Shown here in pieces: positions 1 through 14,673 of a stretch of 64,000 nucleotides of DNA. Origin of the DNA: Diphasiastrum complanatum (Eukaryota; Streptophyta; Lycopodiopsida; Lycopodiales; Lycopodiaceae); NCBI GenBank assembly GCA_029204225.1, contig CM055098.1, positions 9,606,746 through 9,670,745 on the forward strand. Direction: 5' to 3'. The position numbers and the translations under genes were made by a program. Position 1 is the stretch's first letter; every line of letters starts with the position of its first letter. Under the pieces are notes generated by a model. That model had not been told where the DNA came from and searched no databases. It saw only the letters and a list, made by a program, of their open reading frames with translations.

Positions 1-1058
1 GACCAAGAATGCCAGCCAACATCAACAATACCCATCATGGTCAACAGATATGCCAAAGAATTTGAGAGAGTGAGCTAAAGCAAATGAACTCAAGCTTGGC
101 GTAGAGCCCATACAGTTCCATAGAAAAGTAGAAATTGATTGCTGGGTATTGCATCACGACATAATGGAAATGAAGAAGGATCCAAAATCTCACCAATCCC
201 AGAAGCAAGTGTGCCGCAAATGAGACAATAGCTGTATAAAAGAATAGAACTAGTGCCTCAAGAATGAGGACCATAAAGTGGAGCTATGGAAGGATCCCTG
301 CTCAATGCTATGCACATGGACCAAGATTGATGAGATTAACATCAGAGGCCATCACAAATATATCCCAAGAGAGCTGTAGAAAAAATAATACTGTGTAAAT
401 GCAGCAATAGACGGCTCACTATACTCAAAAGGACCACTAGATTTAAATCTTGATCCTAATGTGTTAAATTCTTAAAAATTTCTTCAATCTTCCATTTTCT
501 CTGACAGTGTGAAATTTTAGGAATTTTTTGATTTGTTTGGCAATAGCTCGATTTGATCTCCCTAAAAACATTCCAAATCAATTCGAATCTTGATTCGAAT
601 CTCGTGGGAATTATGAGTTAAGTATTGCAGGTACTTGGTCACTTATGGAATCATTGACCGTCTCGTAGGATGGCCAACCCCTGAATAGCCCATATAGATT
701 CTAAGTAGGATTACTCTCGTCAATTGACAGTTAATGGTCATAGTCCTTGAGAGGTTCGTTTTAGGAGAACTCTACGAAGTCTTTCTTTGCAGAATCGCCT
801 GCTAACCAGCAACTTGTTGATTGTGTTGATATTTTTGTACGAGATTGGCGGACAATTGACTATTTACTGTTTACAAAGATCTCGTTTATATGTCTTTTCA
901 CCTTCAAACATTATGCAATGTTTGTATGCTAGCCAAGAATAGATAATTTTGTTTTTTATAATGGGTTCTTCTCCTGTTATCTCAGTTTCATGTGGGGGCA
1001 TGCATTCTGGTTATGATTGAACTTTAGAATCACTGTTGTCTGTCTGTTTCCAATGCAG
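1..1058. other. No gene supported; possible intron or flank
   Basis: A 77-codon open frame on the minus strand (41-274) is very hydrophobic and lacks a recognisable domain. The rest is AT-rich without long frames. It may be intron of the gene whose last exon starts at 1059. Confidence 0.3.
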
Positions 1059-1142
1059 ATGGCTTCAGGCACAATTTCTAAAAAGACAAAGATTGTTGGT
1101 AAAGTTGCTGCTGCATTCAAGAATGACAGTGACGAGGAGTAG
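1059..1142 (+). CDS. 3'-terminal exon of an unidentified plant gene
   Basis: A pyrimidine-rich tract ending in TGCAG (to 1058) looks like a splice acceptor. The 28 codons that follow are open to a TAG at 1140-1142. The encoded end is lysine-rich and then acidic (KKTKIVGKVAAAFKNDSDEE), a tail style common in nuclear RNA-processing proteins. I do not recognise the family. Phase 0 is assumed because the exon opens with ATG GCT. The 1,058 bases to the left would then be intron or flank. About 180 bp downstream the sequence is T-rich, as in a plant 3' UTR. Splicing and phase are inferred. Confidence 0.4.
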   Translation: MASGTISKKTKIVGKVAAAFKNDSDEE

Positions 1143-1966
1143 ACTGATGAACTCCTTACCTGGATCAGACAGTTTCTCCAATGATTACTTCAAGTTTTTG
1201 GAGTCTACAATCCTTATTTTTCTTTGCTGCTTCAAGATTTGCTCATGTTGAATAGTATTGTAATGATTTGTTTTGATTCGATAAGAATCTTATGTAAATC
1301 AAGCTTATTGGTGACTGTAGTTTTGTGATCTGTATTCGGTGAAACCTGGTTTATGGGATCTGAACGTGAGAGCTTCTGAAGCTGATGAGTCTAGCATTAT
1401 GGGGACTTGAAGAATTTCATTCCACAAAGTGCTTGATGGAGGCAATTACGAGTCTCTTTTGAGAATGAACACTGTTATTGGTGTTGCCTATTGAACATAT
1501 AGTTTTATTGTAAGGCCAAATTTGTACAAAAACGCAGCATTGGATCTGAGTGACAATGTTAACTGAAGACTATCCCTTCTAGAGATCATTATTTGGATTT
1601 TAGCATATATAGATCTCAAAACTACGTATGCTTGGAATATGAATGGTACTTATTCTGCATAAATGGTAAATCTACTAGTCTGTGTATGCTCTTTTGAGAA
1701 CATTTATCTCCTTTTATTATGGATAGTCCTTGCTGATGTGATTTCTCTTTTAGAATGATGTCCAAATTCTGTTGTATTGTTTTTGAGCTCTTTGACCCAG
1801 TACGAGGCTCCAGCTTGCTCATTTACGTTGATTCTTTCTTTTGAAGGATTTTGCCTGCCCAATTACCTTGTCTAGTATTTTGGGAATGGTTTAAGCTTTG
1901 TGTTGGTTTTTCATGGTTGGTGATATTGTGTTTTCAATCCCTAAGTTGAAACTACTGTCTGCTTGG
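1143..1966. other. 3' flank without identified genes
   Basis: Likely 3' UTR and spacer of the exon ending at 1142. No frame with recognisable protein content was found on either strand. Confidence 0.3.
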
Positions 1967-1974
1967 GTTTGAAA

Positions 1975-2768
1975 CATAGTTGCAGCGAATCGCGATTCCT
2001 TGGTCTGCGATTCGCGGGTCGCGATTCTGCGAATCGCGATTCGCGACCCAGAATCGCAATTTTTTTTTTTTGAAAAAATTGCTTATTGCTGAAATTTTTT
2101 TATGGGATCAATGGTCAAACCAGCGTTTTGCCTCTCAGAAGTGCAGTAGATGAGGCACAAACAGATCTTATTTTCAGTAGCTATCCGGTTGTCATTTGCT
2201 CTGGTTTCCAGTAAATGTTAATGCTACAGTTTGGACTATCAACTGTATGGATGATGATCACTTTTGCAATTGGTTCACTGGAGATGTGAGTGCAATGTAC
2301 ATACAGTTGGGGGCATAAATATTGGGCCCTTCTCGGCGCGCATTTGGACCCCACTTTTATCTATAGGGGGCGGTGGCATTTTTATCTACAGTGTTTATAT
2401 AGCAGGAAGCTCTAGGGGGTTCGGGGGGCAGTAGCCCCCCGGGAAACGGGGGGTTTGGGGGGCAAATGCCCCCCAACGGCGGGGTCCGGGGGCTGCCGGT
2501 AGACCCCGGCCCCGACGGTAAGGCCTCTTCATGATTTGGCCTTCCAACTCCCCGAGTGAAAACACACTTTTTGGTGTTTCGCACCCGAAACAGTCGGCAA
2601 ACTACACAATTATAATCCCCTCGATCAGAGCTTTCATCTGATACCCATATTGCCTAAAAAAATTTCAAAAAAAAAAAAAAAATCGATTCTACACGATTCT
2701 GGGTAAATCCCGAATCGCGAATCGGAATCGCAATTCTGATTTTGATTCTGAATCGCGCTGCAACTATG
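1975..2768. mobile_element. Non-autonomous hAT-like element 1 (MITE-type)
   Basis: The element begins CATAGTTGCAGCG and ends with its inverted copy CGCTGCAACTATG. It is flanked by an exact 8-bp duplication GTTTGAAA (1967-1974 and 2769-2776). An 8-bp duplication with short C-A...-G type ends is typical of the hAT superfamily. Both ends carry repeated short palindromes built on AATCGCGATTC. The middle (about 2410-2515) is a very G/C-rich patch of alternating runs of G and C, unlike the AT-rich host. At 794 bp and with no transposase frame, it must be mobilised in trans. Boundaries are seen directly; the superfamily is inferred. Confidence 0.85.
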
Positions 2769-2924
2769 GTTTGAAACTAAATCTGATCAAGAGTATATGC
2801 TCCAAGTGACTATGACCAGTTATTGGTTCATGTGGAATTATAACCTCAAGTTCAGATTTGATCTCAAGATCCTTAGAGACTGGATTTCAAGCTGTAAACC
2901 TTGGGGTCCCATACTCGTTTAATG

Positions 2925-3290
2925 GGGAAATGCATTTCCCGCAACTCTGCATATCCCCAACTGTGGAAATGTTATGGTGAAACTCTTTGGGGAAACGTAT
3001 CCCCATACTGGGAAATGTGTAACAGAATTTGTCTTTTTTAAAGCCAAAAGTGACCTTTTTTTTAGTAATTTCTACAAGTCTTGTTGACTTTACTCAAACA
3101 TAATTTCTTTTCTTGCAATGTGAATCACTTTATCCCTCAATATCTCCCTCGCTTCCACATGCACCTTGCACTAGTTTGCTTTCATAACGACGTGGCGTTT
3201 CCCCATTTCCCGTATTACAATTCTCAGTTACAGTTTCCCGCGGTAGAAATGTTTCCCAAATCTATGCTTTTCCTCCCCCATGTTGATGGT
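2925..3290. repeat. Cluster of GGGAAA/TTTCCC palindromic motifs
   Basis: This stretch between two hAT-like elements repeats GGGAAATG and CATTTCCC in both orientations (for example near 2928-2945, 3000-3015, 3200-3260). The style resembles the subterminal repeats of its two neighbours. I could not find terminal inverted repeats with a matching target duplication, so it may be a decayed third element or chance enrichment. Confidence 0.3.
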
Positions 3291-3310
3291 AGCATTATCT
3301 TTACTATCTC

Positions 3311-4136
3311 CATAGAATCAATGAACCGTGTACGGTTCACCACGGTTCTGAGAACCGTACGGTTCTCAGAAAATTTTACCTGGAACCGTGGTGAACAGTA
3401 CAGTTAATTAATTTTTTTTCCCACCCCCAAAAATAGCCCAAAAAAATGCTAAAAAAATGCCAAAAGAATGCCAAATAAAGCAGAATTGTAGGGAGTTTAG
3501 ATTATTTAGTTTAAATTATTTAATGGCCTTTTTTTTTTAACTACCCACCCCCAAAAACAGCCCAAAAAAAAGCCAAAAAAAAGTTCAAAAAATACCCAAA
3601 TTGTCAAGAGAGAGAGGGAGACAGAGAGGGGGAGGCTATCATCGTAAACCATTTCATCAGTGTACACAATGCACATCAACTAGCCATCCATCTGGAAAAC
3701 AAGTAAGATGCTCTGTATATAATCTCATCATAAAGAGCCCGCCACATACGGCTGGGGTCTGACCTCAAAAAAACACAGTATGAATGGAACATAATGAACA
3801 TGACAACATCTACATGTCCTCAAGATTTGACCAGAAAAAGCACACATATAACTAAACCCTAATTTTTTCTCTCTACAGAGGCCGCTACAGTCTCTCTCTA
3901 CCCTGCCCTCTTCTCTCTCATCAATCTGAGCAGCCCTCTCTCTCAAACCAAAGCGGCCTCTCTCTCTCAATCTCTACCACAACAAATGTGAAATGAGGGA
4001 CAAAAAATGAGCAGAGGGGTTTTGGGGGGGGGGGGGGGGGGGGAATTAATTAATTAATTAATTAATTAGATGAACCGTGGTACGGTTCCTTCCACGGTTC
4101 CCAGGACCCACGGTTCTGGGAACCGTGGGTTCTATG
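3311..4136. mobile_element. Non-autonomous hAT-like element 2 (MITE-type)
   Basis: The element begins CATAGAATC and ends with the near-inverted copy GGTTCTATG. It is flanked by an exact 8-bp duplication ACTATCTC (3303-3310 and 4137-4144). Both ends carry palindromic arrays of AACCGTGG/CCACGGTTC/ACGGTTCT. The 826-bp body includes two near-copies of an A-rich CCCACCCCCAAAAA block (about 3420-3600), a 20-G run (4024-4043) and a TTAA tetranucleotide repeat (about 4046-4070). No transposase is present. It shares the CATAG terminus and 8-bp duplication size with element 1, 540 bp to the left, but its subterminal repeat differs. Confidence 0.85.
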
Positions 4137-4144
4137 ACTATCTC

Positions 4145-7775
<3,631 letters not shown>

Positions 7776-7911
7776 TATATAAAATGCGATCCTTTGAAAA
7801 ATTACATTGAGTTTTGTTTGTAAGAAAGGGCTTGAAACAAAATCCCTTCCATCCTACTTGCTACATCAAAGCTAAAAGGTAAACATTAAATATTAAACAA
7901 GCAAAGACTCC

Positions 7912-8921
7912 TTAATTGTCATTGTCCGAATCCGAGTCTTGTGCGGAAGCTTGTGCTTCACTCTCACTTCCGAACATCTCCTCTTCAGCTTTTGCTTCAC
8001 CGGCTTCTTCACCCGACGCCTCCTCTACATAAGATGCTGAACTTCTCTACACATCACAAAAGATAACAAAAGTCAATAGCAAATAAGTAAAGTAAATGAA
8101 ACTCATTAACAAGCAAGAAAAACTAATAAAAATGATTACTAAATAATAGAAGCAAATGAGATTAATGTAGCATGTATTTTTGCCCAAAATCTCTTTGCTA
8201 TACAAACATGAATGCAATCATTTAGATATAAAAAGTGATTAGTAATAAAAAGCATAACTATTTACTATAATAAAATTAAACTAAAAACCAAAACTTACAA
8301 ATTGGGCTTGTAAATTGGCTTTTCCACCCGAGCCAAGGTGATATTGGCCCAAGAAATTAATTTTGATTTGGTCGCTTCCCATTGCTGTTTGAAGCGGTCG
8401 AGATTCGAATGCTTGGCCTCGTGTACCACCTTTGCCCAATTTCTCTTTAAAGCCCACCCCGGCTTTTTTTTGGGCCATTTTTCACATATCTTCAAAACGA
8501 TTGGCGCTTATGACGAATACGTATACACATGCTTGTCAATGCCCATACCTCACAGAATCTATTTGATTGAGGAAACTCATTATTCAAAATCTCAAGTATC
8601 TTATTTTTGTCTCCTTGGTCTTGTTGCTCCCAAGGAGTAAATAAGTTGTGGCCAAAATATTTGAGAGCAAGGTCATGCATCGTATCCATCATCATCTACA
8701 TTATAAAACATATTGTATAATTCCTCCGATAGGATATCCATCGAAGGAATACTTCTATTATAATCGGGCTCTCCTTCGAAAAGGCAAAGTTGTTTCATTC
8801 TTTGTCTTTCTTCGGGAGATATAGAACCATAAATGTCTGCAACCCGATCAGAACCGGATCCTCCTCTTCCACTAGAAGAGGATCTTGGCCTCCTCCTAGA
8901 ACCACTACCACTAGAAGACAT
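7912..8921 (-). pseudogene. Decayed transposon-associated gene
   Basis: The frame opens with a Ser/Arg/Gly-rich basic stretch (8673-8921), then an acidic helical part. A frame change falls at a GAT repeat (about 8690). The next segment (8497-8695) ends near 8497 and a third (8295-8495) carries KKKPGWALKRNW and a Trp-spaced basic motif. A GTAAGT donor (minus strand, 8293-8298) and an AG acceptor near 8046 bound an intron of about 250 bp. The last exon is Glu/Ser/Asp-rich and ends at a stop at 7912. The order of a low-complexity start, a Trp-rich middle and an acidic tail loosely resembles plant En/Spm-associated proteins (Transposase_24 type), but this is tentative. Frame changes indicate a pseudogene. 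It lies directly upstream of the LTR of copia A. Confidence 0.45.
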
Positions 8922-9221
8922 TGTTCTTAAAAAAAGAAGATGAAAAAATTGTGAGAGATTTCAACTAGTTTAGTCAAAATTGCTACATTTGTTTATATGG
9001 CATTTGAGGCCAATTTCATACTAGACTTAGAGTTTGACATTTCAAAGTTATATTAGTTTAAAAGCATTTGAATAAAGACTTTTGGAAAGTGTGGGAAAGT
9101 GTAGAACACGAGTTTTGGAGGGATTCAATTTGAGTAGTAGAGACATTGAATCTAGTCACACTAATAGTAGGGTTTTTCATTATGGAGGAAAACCAAAGTT
9201 TAAACTTAGGTTTGGACCTGC

Positions 9222-9229
9222 TATAAAAG
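9222..9229 (+). promoter_or_regulatory. TATA box in the LTR of copia A
   Basis: TATAAAAG sits about 270 bp into the LTR, where U3 promoters of plant copia elements usually lie. Transcription would start about 30 bp downstream, close to the (TC)n tract. The homologous LTR at 24745-25387 has TTATATATTG here. Confidence 0.5.
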
Positions 9230-9252
9230 GTTGTAACTCGTGGGAAGAGAGA

Positions 9253-9256
<4 letters not shown>

Positions 9257-9329
<73 letters not shown>
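9257..9329. repeat. (TC)n microsatellite inside LTR A
   Basis: A 73-bp pure TC tract just downstream of the LTR TATA box, in the predicted transcribed R/U5 region. The related LTR at 24745-25387 has only a short irregular CTCTCTTATCTCTCTC at this place, so the expansion is specific to this copy. Confidence 0.9.
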
Positions 9330-9332
<3 letters not shown>

Positions 9333-9646
9333 ATGCTTATACATGGTTCTCTTGGGTTCTACTATCCATTGGTGCACTATACTTGTGATATCTTGCAATT
9401 CTATGTGTAGATGTTCATTAAATGCTATTTTCATATCCACATGTGTGAAATACAATAGCTTACTATTTTTGTACGAATAAAAACTTTATTTTATGTTTTG
9501 GTTGATGTTTGATCAAGATCTATTAGAGTTTGCATCTCATTCATAGAGTAGATGCTGATTTTTAGATTGGTGATTTGTTGTCTTTCTAGCCCAAGATCAG
9601 TTTATGGATTTGGATCTTAATTGGTCTAAAATCTTTCACATGGTGA

Positions 9647-9658
9647 TGGTATCAGAGC
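9647..9658 (+). promoter_or_regulatory. Primer binding site of copia A
   Basis: TGGTATCAGAGC complements the 3' end of plant initiator tRNA-Met, the usual primer of plant copia elements. It follows the LTR end by six bases. Confidence 0.9.
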
Positions 9659-10245
9659 GTGTGTTTTAGGTTATGAAGGAAACATTCACATCTATCAATG
9701 ATTTGGAGAAGATATCAATGCTAGAGCATGCTAGATTGGATTCTACACCAAAATCGAGTTTCTTGCATATGTAGACTGGATCTTTTGTAGATCAAAACTC
9801 TATATAGGGTTATATTCTTGATCAATTTCGATTTCACACCATACTTATTGGATTTGGCTGATTTTTAGAGCATTGGAAAAGCCTAAGTGGTGGCTACAAG
9901 ATTGCATATCAAGTTTCAGGCAATTGCATGTGGAAATTGAGATAGTCAATTTTTTGTGATTTTGTCAAAACCCTAATTTTGATTGGATGTCTAGATTGTG
10001 AGGTTACTGAACTTCATTTGAGTGTGTTTTAATCTTAGGAAGTGGCAAGAGTCATTAGATTGAGGATAGATCATAAGTTGATCAAGATTTCACTATTCTA
10101 TGTGTTGATTTTCTTGGTATAAGTGCTAGAAGAGAATTGAGAAGTTTCATATCTTTGTGATTTACTTTTGAAAACATTTGATGTTGTTCAAAGGAGTGCT
10201 TTGTGCATTGGAACATGTTGAAAGAGAGGATCAGGTCATTGCTAC

Positions 10246-11104
10246 ATGGCTACATCAAGTGGAGTCATGTTGGAAGCCAATGATAAGCTTACCTCAAGTA
10301 ACTATTCATTGTGGAAAGTGAGGATGGAATCACTTCTTGAGATGAATGATGTTTTGGATATTGTTGTAGGTTTGGAAGAGAGGCCATCAACACAAAAAGA
10401 TCAAATGAGGTATGACAAGAGCAAAAGGGCTCTACACATGAAAAACAATGAGCTTCTCAAGGAAGTTGGTAAGAGTACTTCATCAAAGGATGCTTGGGAT
10501 TCATTGAAGAAGCTTTATGAATCCAAGTCTACTTCTAAAATGTTGACTCTAAGAAGGCAAATCTTTTCTTGTTTGCAAAAGAGTGAAGAAAGTCCAAATA
10601 CTTTTATTTTGAGAGTTAAAGCCTTGAATGATCAGTTAGCTTGCATTGATGAGAGCATTAAGGAAGGAGAGCTTGTTCAAGTTATTCTTAATGGATTGTT
10701 GGATGCTCATGCTAACATTGTTCAAAGTCTTGCCATTCAAAGAACTTTGCCAAGTTTGATTGATATTTAAAAGATCTTAATCAATGAAGAATATAGGCTT
10801 CAAGCAAGAGGTGGATCTTCATCAACATCTCACGTTGGAGAGGAGGCTATGTTCATCAAGGGCAAATTCAAGGGCAAAAGAAAAAGTAAGTGGTCTATGG
10901 GAAAGATCAAGGGGAGGCTTTTCCAAATGGAAAAAAGAAAGGTAGATCAAAGCTCAAGTGCTTCTATTGTGGCATCAAAGGACACTTTGCAAGTGAGTGC
11001 TACAAGAAGAAGAGAGATCAAGGAGACAAGAAAGGTAATCTTACTCTTGATGAGGATGGTTTGGATGTTCAAAATGCAAATGATGATGCTTTTGTGATGT
11101 CTTC
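10246..11104 (+). pseudogene. Copia A gag, broken
   Basis: The frame starts ATG GCT ACA TCA after a 590-bp leader. It includes the copia Gag core (NYSLWKVRMESLL near the N terminus and a UBN2-like helical domain ending GELVQVILNGL). A TAA stops the first frame after 174 codons (10770). Coding similarity continues beyond it, shifts frame, and includes a CCHC zinc knuckle CFYCGIKGHFASEC at 10959-11000. Gag would package the RNA in virus-like particles. The stop and frameshift make this copy unable to supply full-length Gag. Copia J (35093) has a closely related gag. Confidence 0.85.
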
Positions 11105-11797
11105 ATGTATACTTGTAATGATGGAGATCTAGATCCATGGTGGATTGATAGTGGAGAAAGTTCACACATGACTTTTCACAAAGAATACTTCACTTATTTG
11201 TTGGCATATGGAGATGACAAGAGGGTGATCTACACGGCCAATGAGGGTGAGTGTGCAGTCAAAGGGATTGATACAATTCCTATTTCTCTCTCTACAAGTA
11301 GGAATGTTCATTTGGAGGATGTTTTGTTCATTCCATCTATTACCAAGAATCTACTTACTGTGAATCAATTGCTAAGTAAAGGCCTCAAAGTTGAGTTTGA
11401 TGGAGATGCTTGTATGATCAAAAGAAAGCATATCTTGAATGCAAAAGGTAAAAGGCAAGGGAAATTGTTCAAACTAGATGCTTGTGTTATTGGTAACCAA
11501 GTTGGATGTGTTGCAAGAGAGCAAATACCTATTCAAGAGGTTTGGCATAAAAGGATGGGACACCTCAAATTCAAGTCATTGGAGGTAATGGCCAGAAAAA
11601 AGGTTGTGATTGGTTTTCCAAGTTTCTTAAGTAGCATCAATCATGTTTGTGAGTCTTGTGCTTTGTCAAAGTCACATAGATTACCTTATACTAGATCTAC
11701 AAAGCCTTTTCAGGTTGTACATTTGGATATTCATGGAGCTAAGATGTATGTAACTTTCATTGATGATTTAGTAGATTTTGTTGGATCTATCTACTAA
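11105..11797 (+). pseudogene. Copia A protease and start of integrase
   Basis: WWIDSGESSHMT (near 11139-11175) is the aspartic protease active-site loop; the usual Ala after DSG is Glu here. It is followed by the GAG-pre-integrase zinc domain (WHKRMGHLKFKSL with a later CESC pair). The integrase core opens with VHLDIHG, but the usual residues between it and YVTFIDD are shortened, and the frame ends with a stop at 11797. The integrase continues in another frame from 11812. Confidence 0.85.
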
Positions 11798-11811
11798 AGA
11801 GCAAAGATGAA

Positions 11812-12945
11812 GTGTATGATGTTTTTGTCAAGTTCAAGAATGCAAGGGAGAACCAATTTTTTACAAGGATCAAATGTTTGAGGAGTGACAATGCTGGAGA
11901 GTACATATCTACCAAGTTCAAGGCCTTTTGTGATGAGCATGGGATCAAGAGGGAGTATACAACACCAAGGACCCCACAACAAAATGGAGTGGTTGAAAGG
12001 AAATATAGGACTTTATGTGAAAGTGCCAAAGCCATGAGACTAAGTGCTAACCTTGATAAGCCATTCTGGGATCAAGCATTGTTGTGTGCTAATTTCTTGT
12101 GCAATAGGTGTTCGAGTGCTATTTTGGATGGAAGGACACCTTTTGAGATGCTATTCAAGAGGAGGCCGAGTGTCAACTTTCTTAGATCTTTTGGATGCAC
12201 ATGCTATGTTAACATAATTTTTGATGATAGGACCAAGGAGGATCCATCTTCAAGGAAAGGTATATTTGTTGGATATAGTGAGGTGAGTAAAGCCTACAAG
12301 GTTTACATTCCTACTGCTAACAAAGTGATTGGTGGTAGAGATGTCATTTTTGATGAGGGGAACATTCCAAAAGTATCTTCAAGTATTATTGATGATGATG
12401 TAGATGGATCTAACATTCTTGATGATGATGTAAAGGATCCCACTTTGGATGGTGATGATGAAGGACCATCATCAAGTCAAAAGCCAAGGAGGACATCAAC
12501 GCAAAGGCAAATACCTTCAAGGCTCACTTATGATGAAAAGGGTAAGCAAGTCGTTGCTGGAAATTATTTTGCTTTCCTAACCTCTTTTGATGAACCTACA
12601 CATGTAGATGAAGCAAGGAACAAAGAGGAGTGGATCCAAGCAATGGATCTTGAGTATCAAGATCTTATGAAGAATGGAACATGGAGATTGGTGGAGTTAC
12701 ATAAGGACAAGAAAGCTATTGGATGCAAATGGATCTTCAAGGTGAATACAAACCAAGATGGATCTATCAACAAGTACAAGGCAAGGTTGGTGGAAAAAGG
12801 ATATGCTCAAGAACATGGTATTGACTATGATGAAACCTTTGCACCCATGGCAAAGATGTTGAGTATTCGGGTCATCATCTCTCTTGCTACTTTATGGATG
12901 GGATCTATGGCAATTGGACATTACAAATGCATTTTTGAATGGTGA
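11812..12945 (+). pseudogene. Copia A integrase remainder and RT N-terminus
   Basis: The frame contains the second integrase catalytic region (LRSDNAGEY) and the third (TPQQNGVVERKYRTL), then the C-terminal FGCTCYVNI and GIFVGYS motifs. After an Asp/Ser-rich linker comes the RT start (WIQAMDLEYQDLMKNGTW and GCKWIFKVN). A frameshift near 12890 ends it before the QLD...AFLNG motif, which is present in the next frame. The linker includes KGKQVVAGNYFAFLTSF, which has a diverged counterpart in element E. Confidence 0.85.
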
Positions 12946-14073
12946 TCTTGAGGAGGAAGTGTAATGGAGCAACCTAAGAGCTACATTGCATCTACAAAGC
13001 CAAATCATGTGTGTTTACTACAAAAGAGTTTGTATGGCATTAAGCAAGCACCAAGGAGTTGGTATGCTAAGCTTAACACTTTTTTACTCTCTCAAGGCTT
13101 TGTTATGAATGAGTATGATCATTCACTTTATCATAGGTTTTCTGGAAATGATGTTACCATCTTGGTAGTCTATGTGGATGATATCATCTTGAGTGGTGGA
13201 GACAATCAAGATGTGGAGGATATCAAGAGTGCTCTTAAGAAGGAATTTGAGGTGCATGATCTTGGTCACTTGCATTACATTTTAGGAATAGAAGCGATTA
13301 GATCTTCTCAATCTACTTTCATTTGTCAAGATAAGTATGGTAATTCTATTTTAGAAAGATCTCATATGGTAGATGCAAAATGTTGTGATACACTTATGGA
13401 GTCAAATGTAAAGCTAACTATAAGAGGTAATGAAAGATCCTTCAAGGACATTACTCTCTATAGGAAGCTAATTGGTTCACTCATCTATCTAGCCATCACA
13501 AGACCAGATCTAAGCTGTGTTGGGAGATTGAGCCAATTCATGCAAGATCCTAGTGAGGAGCATTGGAAGCTAGGGAAACGATTTTTGAGGTACATCATTG
13601 GAACTCGAGATTTTGGCATATTGTATGAGGGATCATCACCTAGCTTGTTTGGATTTTCAGATTCAGAATTTGCTGAAGATATAATGGATACCATAAGTGC
13701 TCATTGTGTTTTCATAGGTGATGGAGCTATATCATGGATGTTGAAGAAACAAGCCACTATCTCATTGTCATCTAGTGAGGCCGAGTACAAAGCTCTTACA
13801 CATTGCACAAAGGAGATGGTATGGATCAAGAGGATGATCAAGGATATTCACTTGCTGGATTTTTTAGAGAGCCCCATTATCTTTTGTGACAATCTATTAG
13901 CCCAAAGGTTGGCAACCAATCCTATCTTTCATGCTAAGAGCAAGCATATTGAGGTGGCATATCACTTTGTGAGAGAGCAAGTCATGGCAAAGGAGGTGGA
14001 GCTTCAACATGTGTCCTCAAGGGAATGTGTAGCTGATATCTTCACCAAAGCATTGGAAAAGGATTGTTCATGA
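12946..14073 (+). pseudogene. Copia A reverse transcriptase and RNase H
   Basis: The fragment retains LYGIKQAPRSWY, the intact catalytic YVDD (codons at 13171-13182), then LGIEA and the conserved GSLIYLAITRPDL. RNase H motifs follow (SLSSSEAEYKAL, CDN, HIEVAYHFVRE, ADIFTKAL). A stop at 12963 separates it from the AFLNG part in the same region. The main frame from 12964 is open for 369 codons, so this part has decayed less than the rest. Confidence 0.9.
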
Positions 14074-14673
14074 AGAATAGGATTTCACTTGGAGTGTTTT
14101 CAGTCTAAGCTTAAACCAGAATCTTCTAACATCAACATATCAGACACACAAATTAGCCATGTGTCTGAAGCTTAGACCTCCAAGGAGCTGGGACATCTTG
14201 AGCACCCTCTACGAAGTGTGCGACGTAGCTTCCAAGCTACATCTCAGGAGAAAATTCTTTTCCCTCAAGATGACAAATGGTCATTTATTGTAGAATCACA
14301 TCAACCAGTTCAAGAACCTACTGAAGCAAATGGCCGTTGTTGGATCAGTCATAGATGATCAAGATGCAGTAATGACATTGCTTTTTCATACGATAGCTGC
14401 ATGATGATCATCACGACACACCCAAAACTGACTCTTTCAAGAGTCATCACAATGTTGCTGCATGAAGACACCTTAAGAAATGAACCCTCCAGTTTCTCAA
14501 CCAATAGAAGCTTGACTAGGCAGAAGAAGGCCCGAAGCAAAATCAGAAGCCGACACAACTTCAAGAGCAGTCGAACCACAAAGAAGAAGCTATTCTGCAG
14601 ATATTGCAAATGAACCAACCATGAGATTCAAGATTGTGACATACTACAAGCCAAGAACAACAACAAAGGACAA

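Larger units (their letters stand above)
8950..9640 (+). repeat. 5' LTR of copia A
   Basis: It starts TGTGAGAGATTTCAAC and ends ATCTTTCACA, 6 bp before the primer site. The left boundary is set by alignment with the minus-strand LTR at 24745-25387, which starts TGTGAGCGATTTCAAC and ends ATCCTTCACA. Both share the internal blocks AGTAGGGTTT, CTTGGGTTCTACTA (TTTGGGTTCTACTA in the other copy) and a CACATGTGTGAAATA-like block. It contains a TATA box and a (TC)n expansion. Confidence 0.85.
8950..14073 (+). mobile_element. Copia A: LTR retrotransposon lacking its 3' LTR
   Basis: Order along the plus strand: 5' LTR, primer site, leader, gag, protease, integrase, reverse transcriptase, RNase H. This is the Ty1/copia order (integrase before RT). 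The internal part ends shortly after the RNase H motif FTKALEKD, and copia B sequence follows within about 120 bp, so the polypurine tract and 3' LTR are missing. Several frameshifts and stops make it non-autonomous. A diverged LTR of the same family bounds element E at 24745-25387 on the opposite strand. Confidence 0.9.

Noticed and set aside
41-274. Hydrophobic minus frame reminiscent of a transporter
   Set aside because: No family motif, no splice context and only 77 codons; the hydrophobicity follows from T-rich codons.
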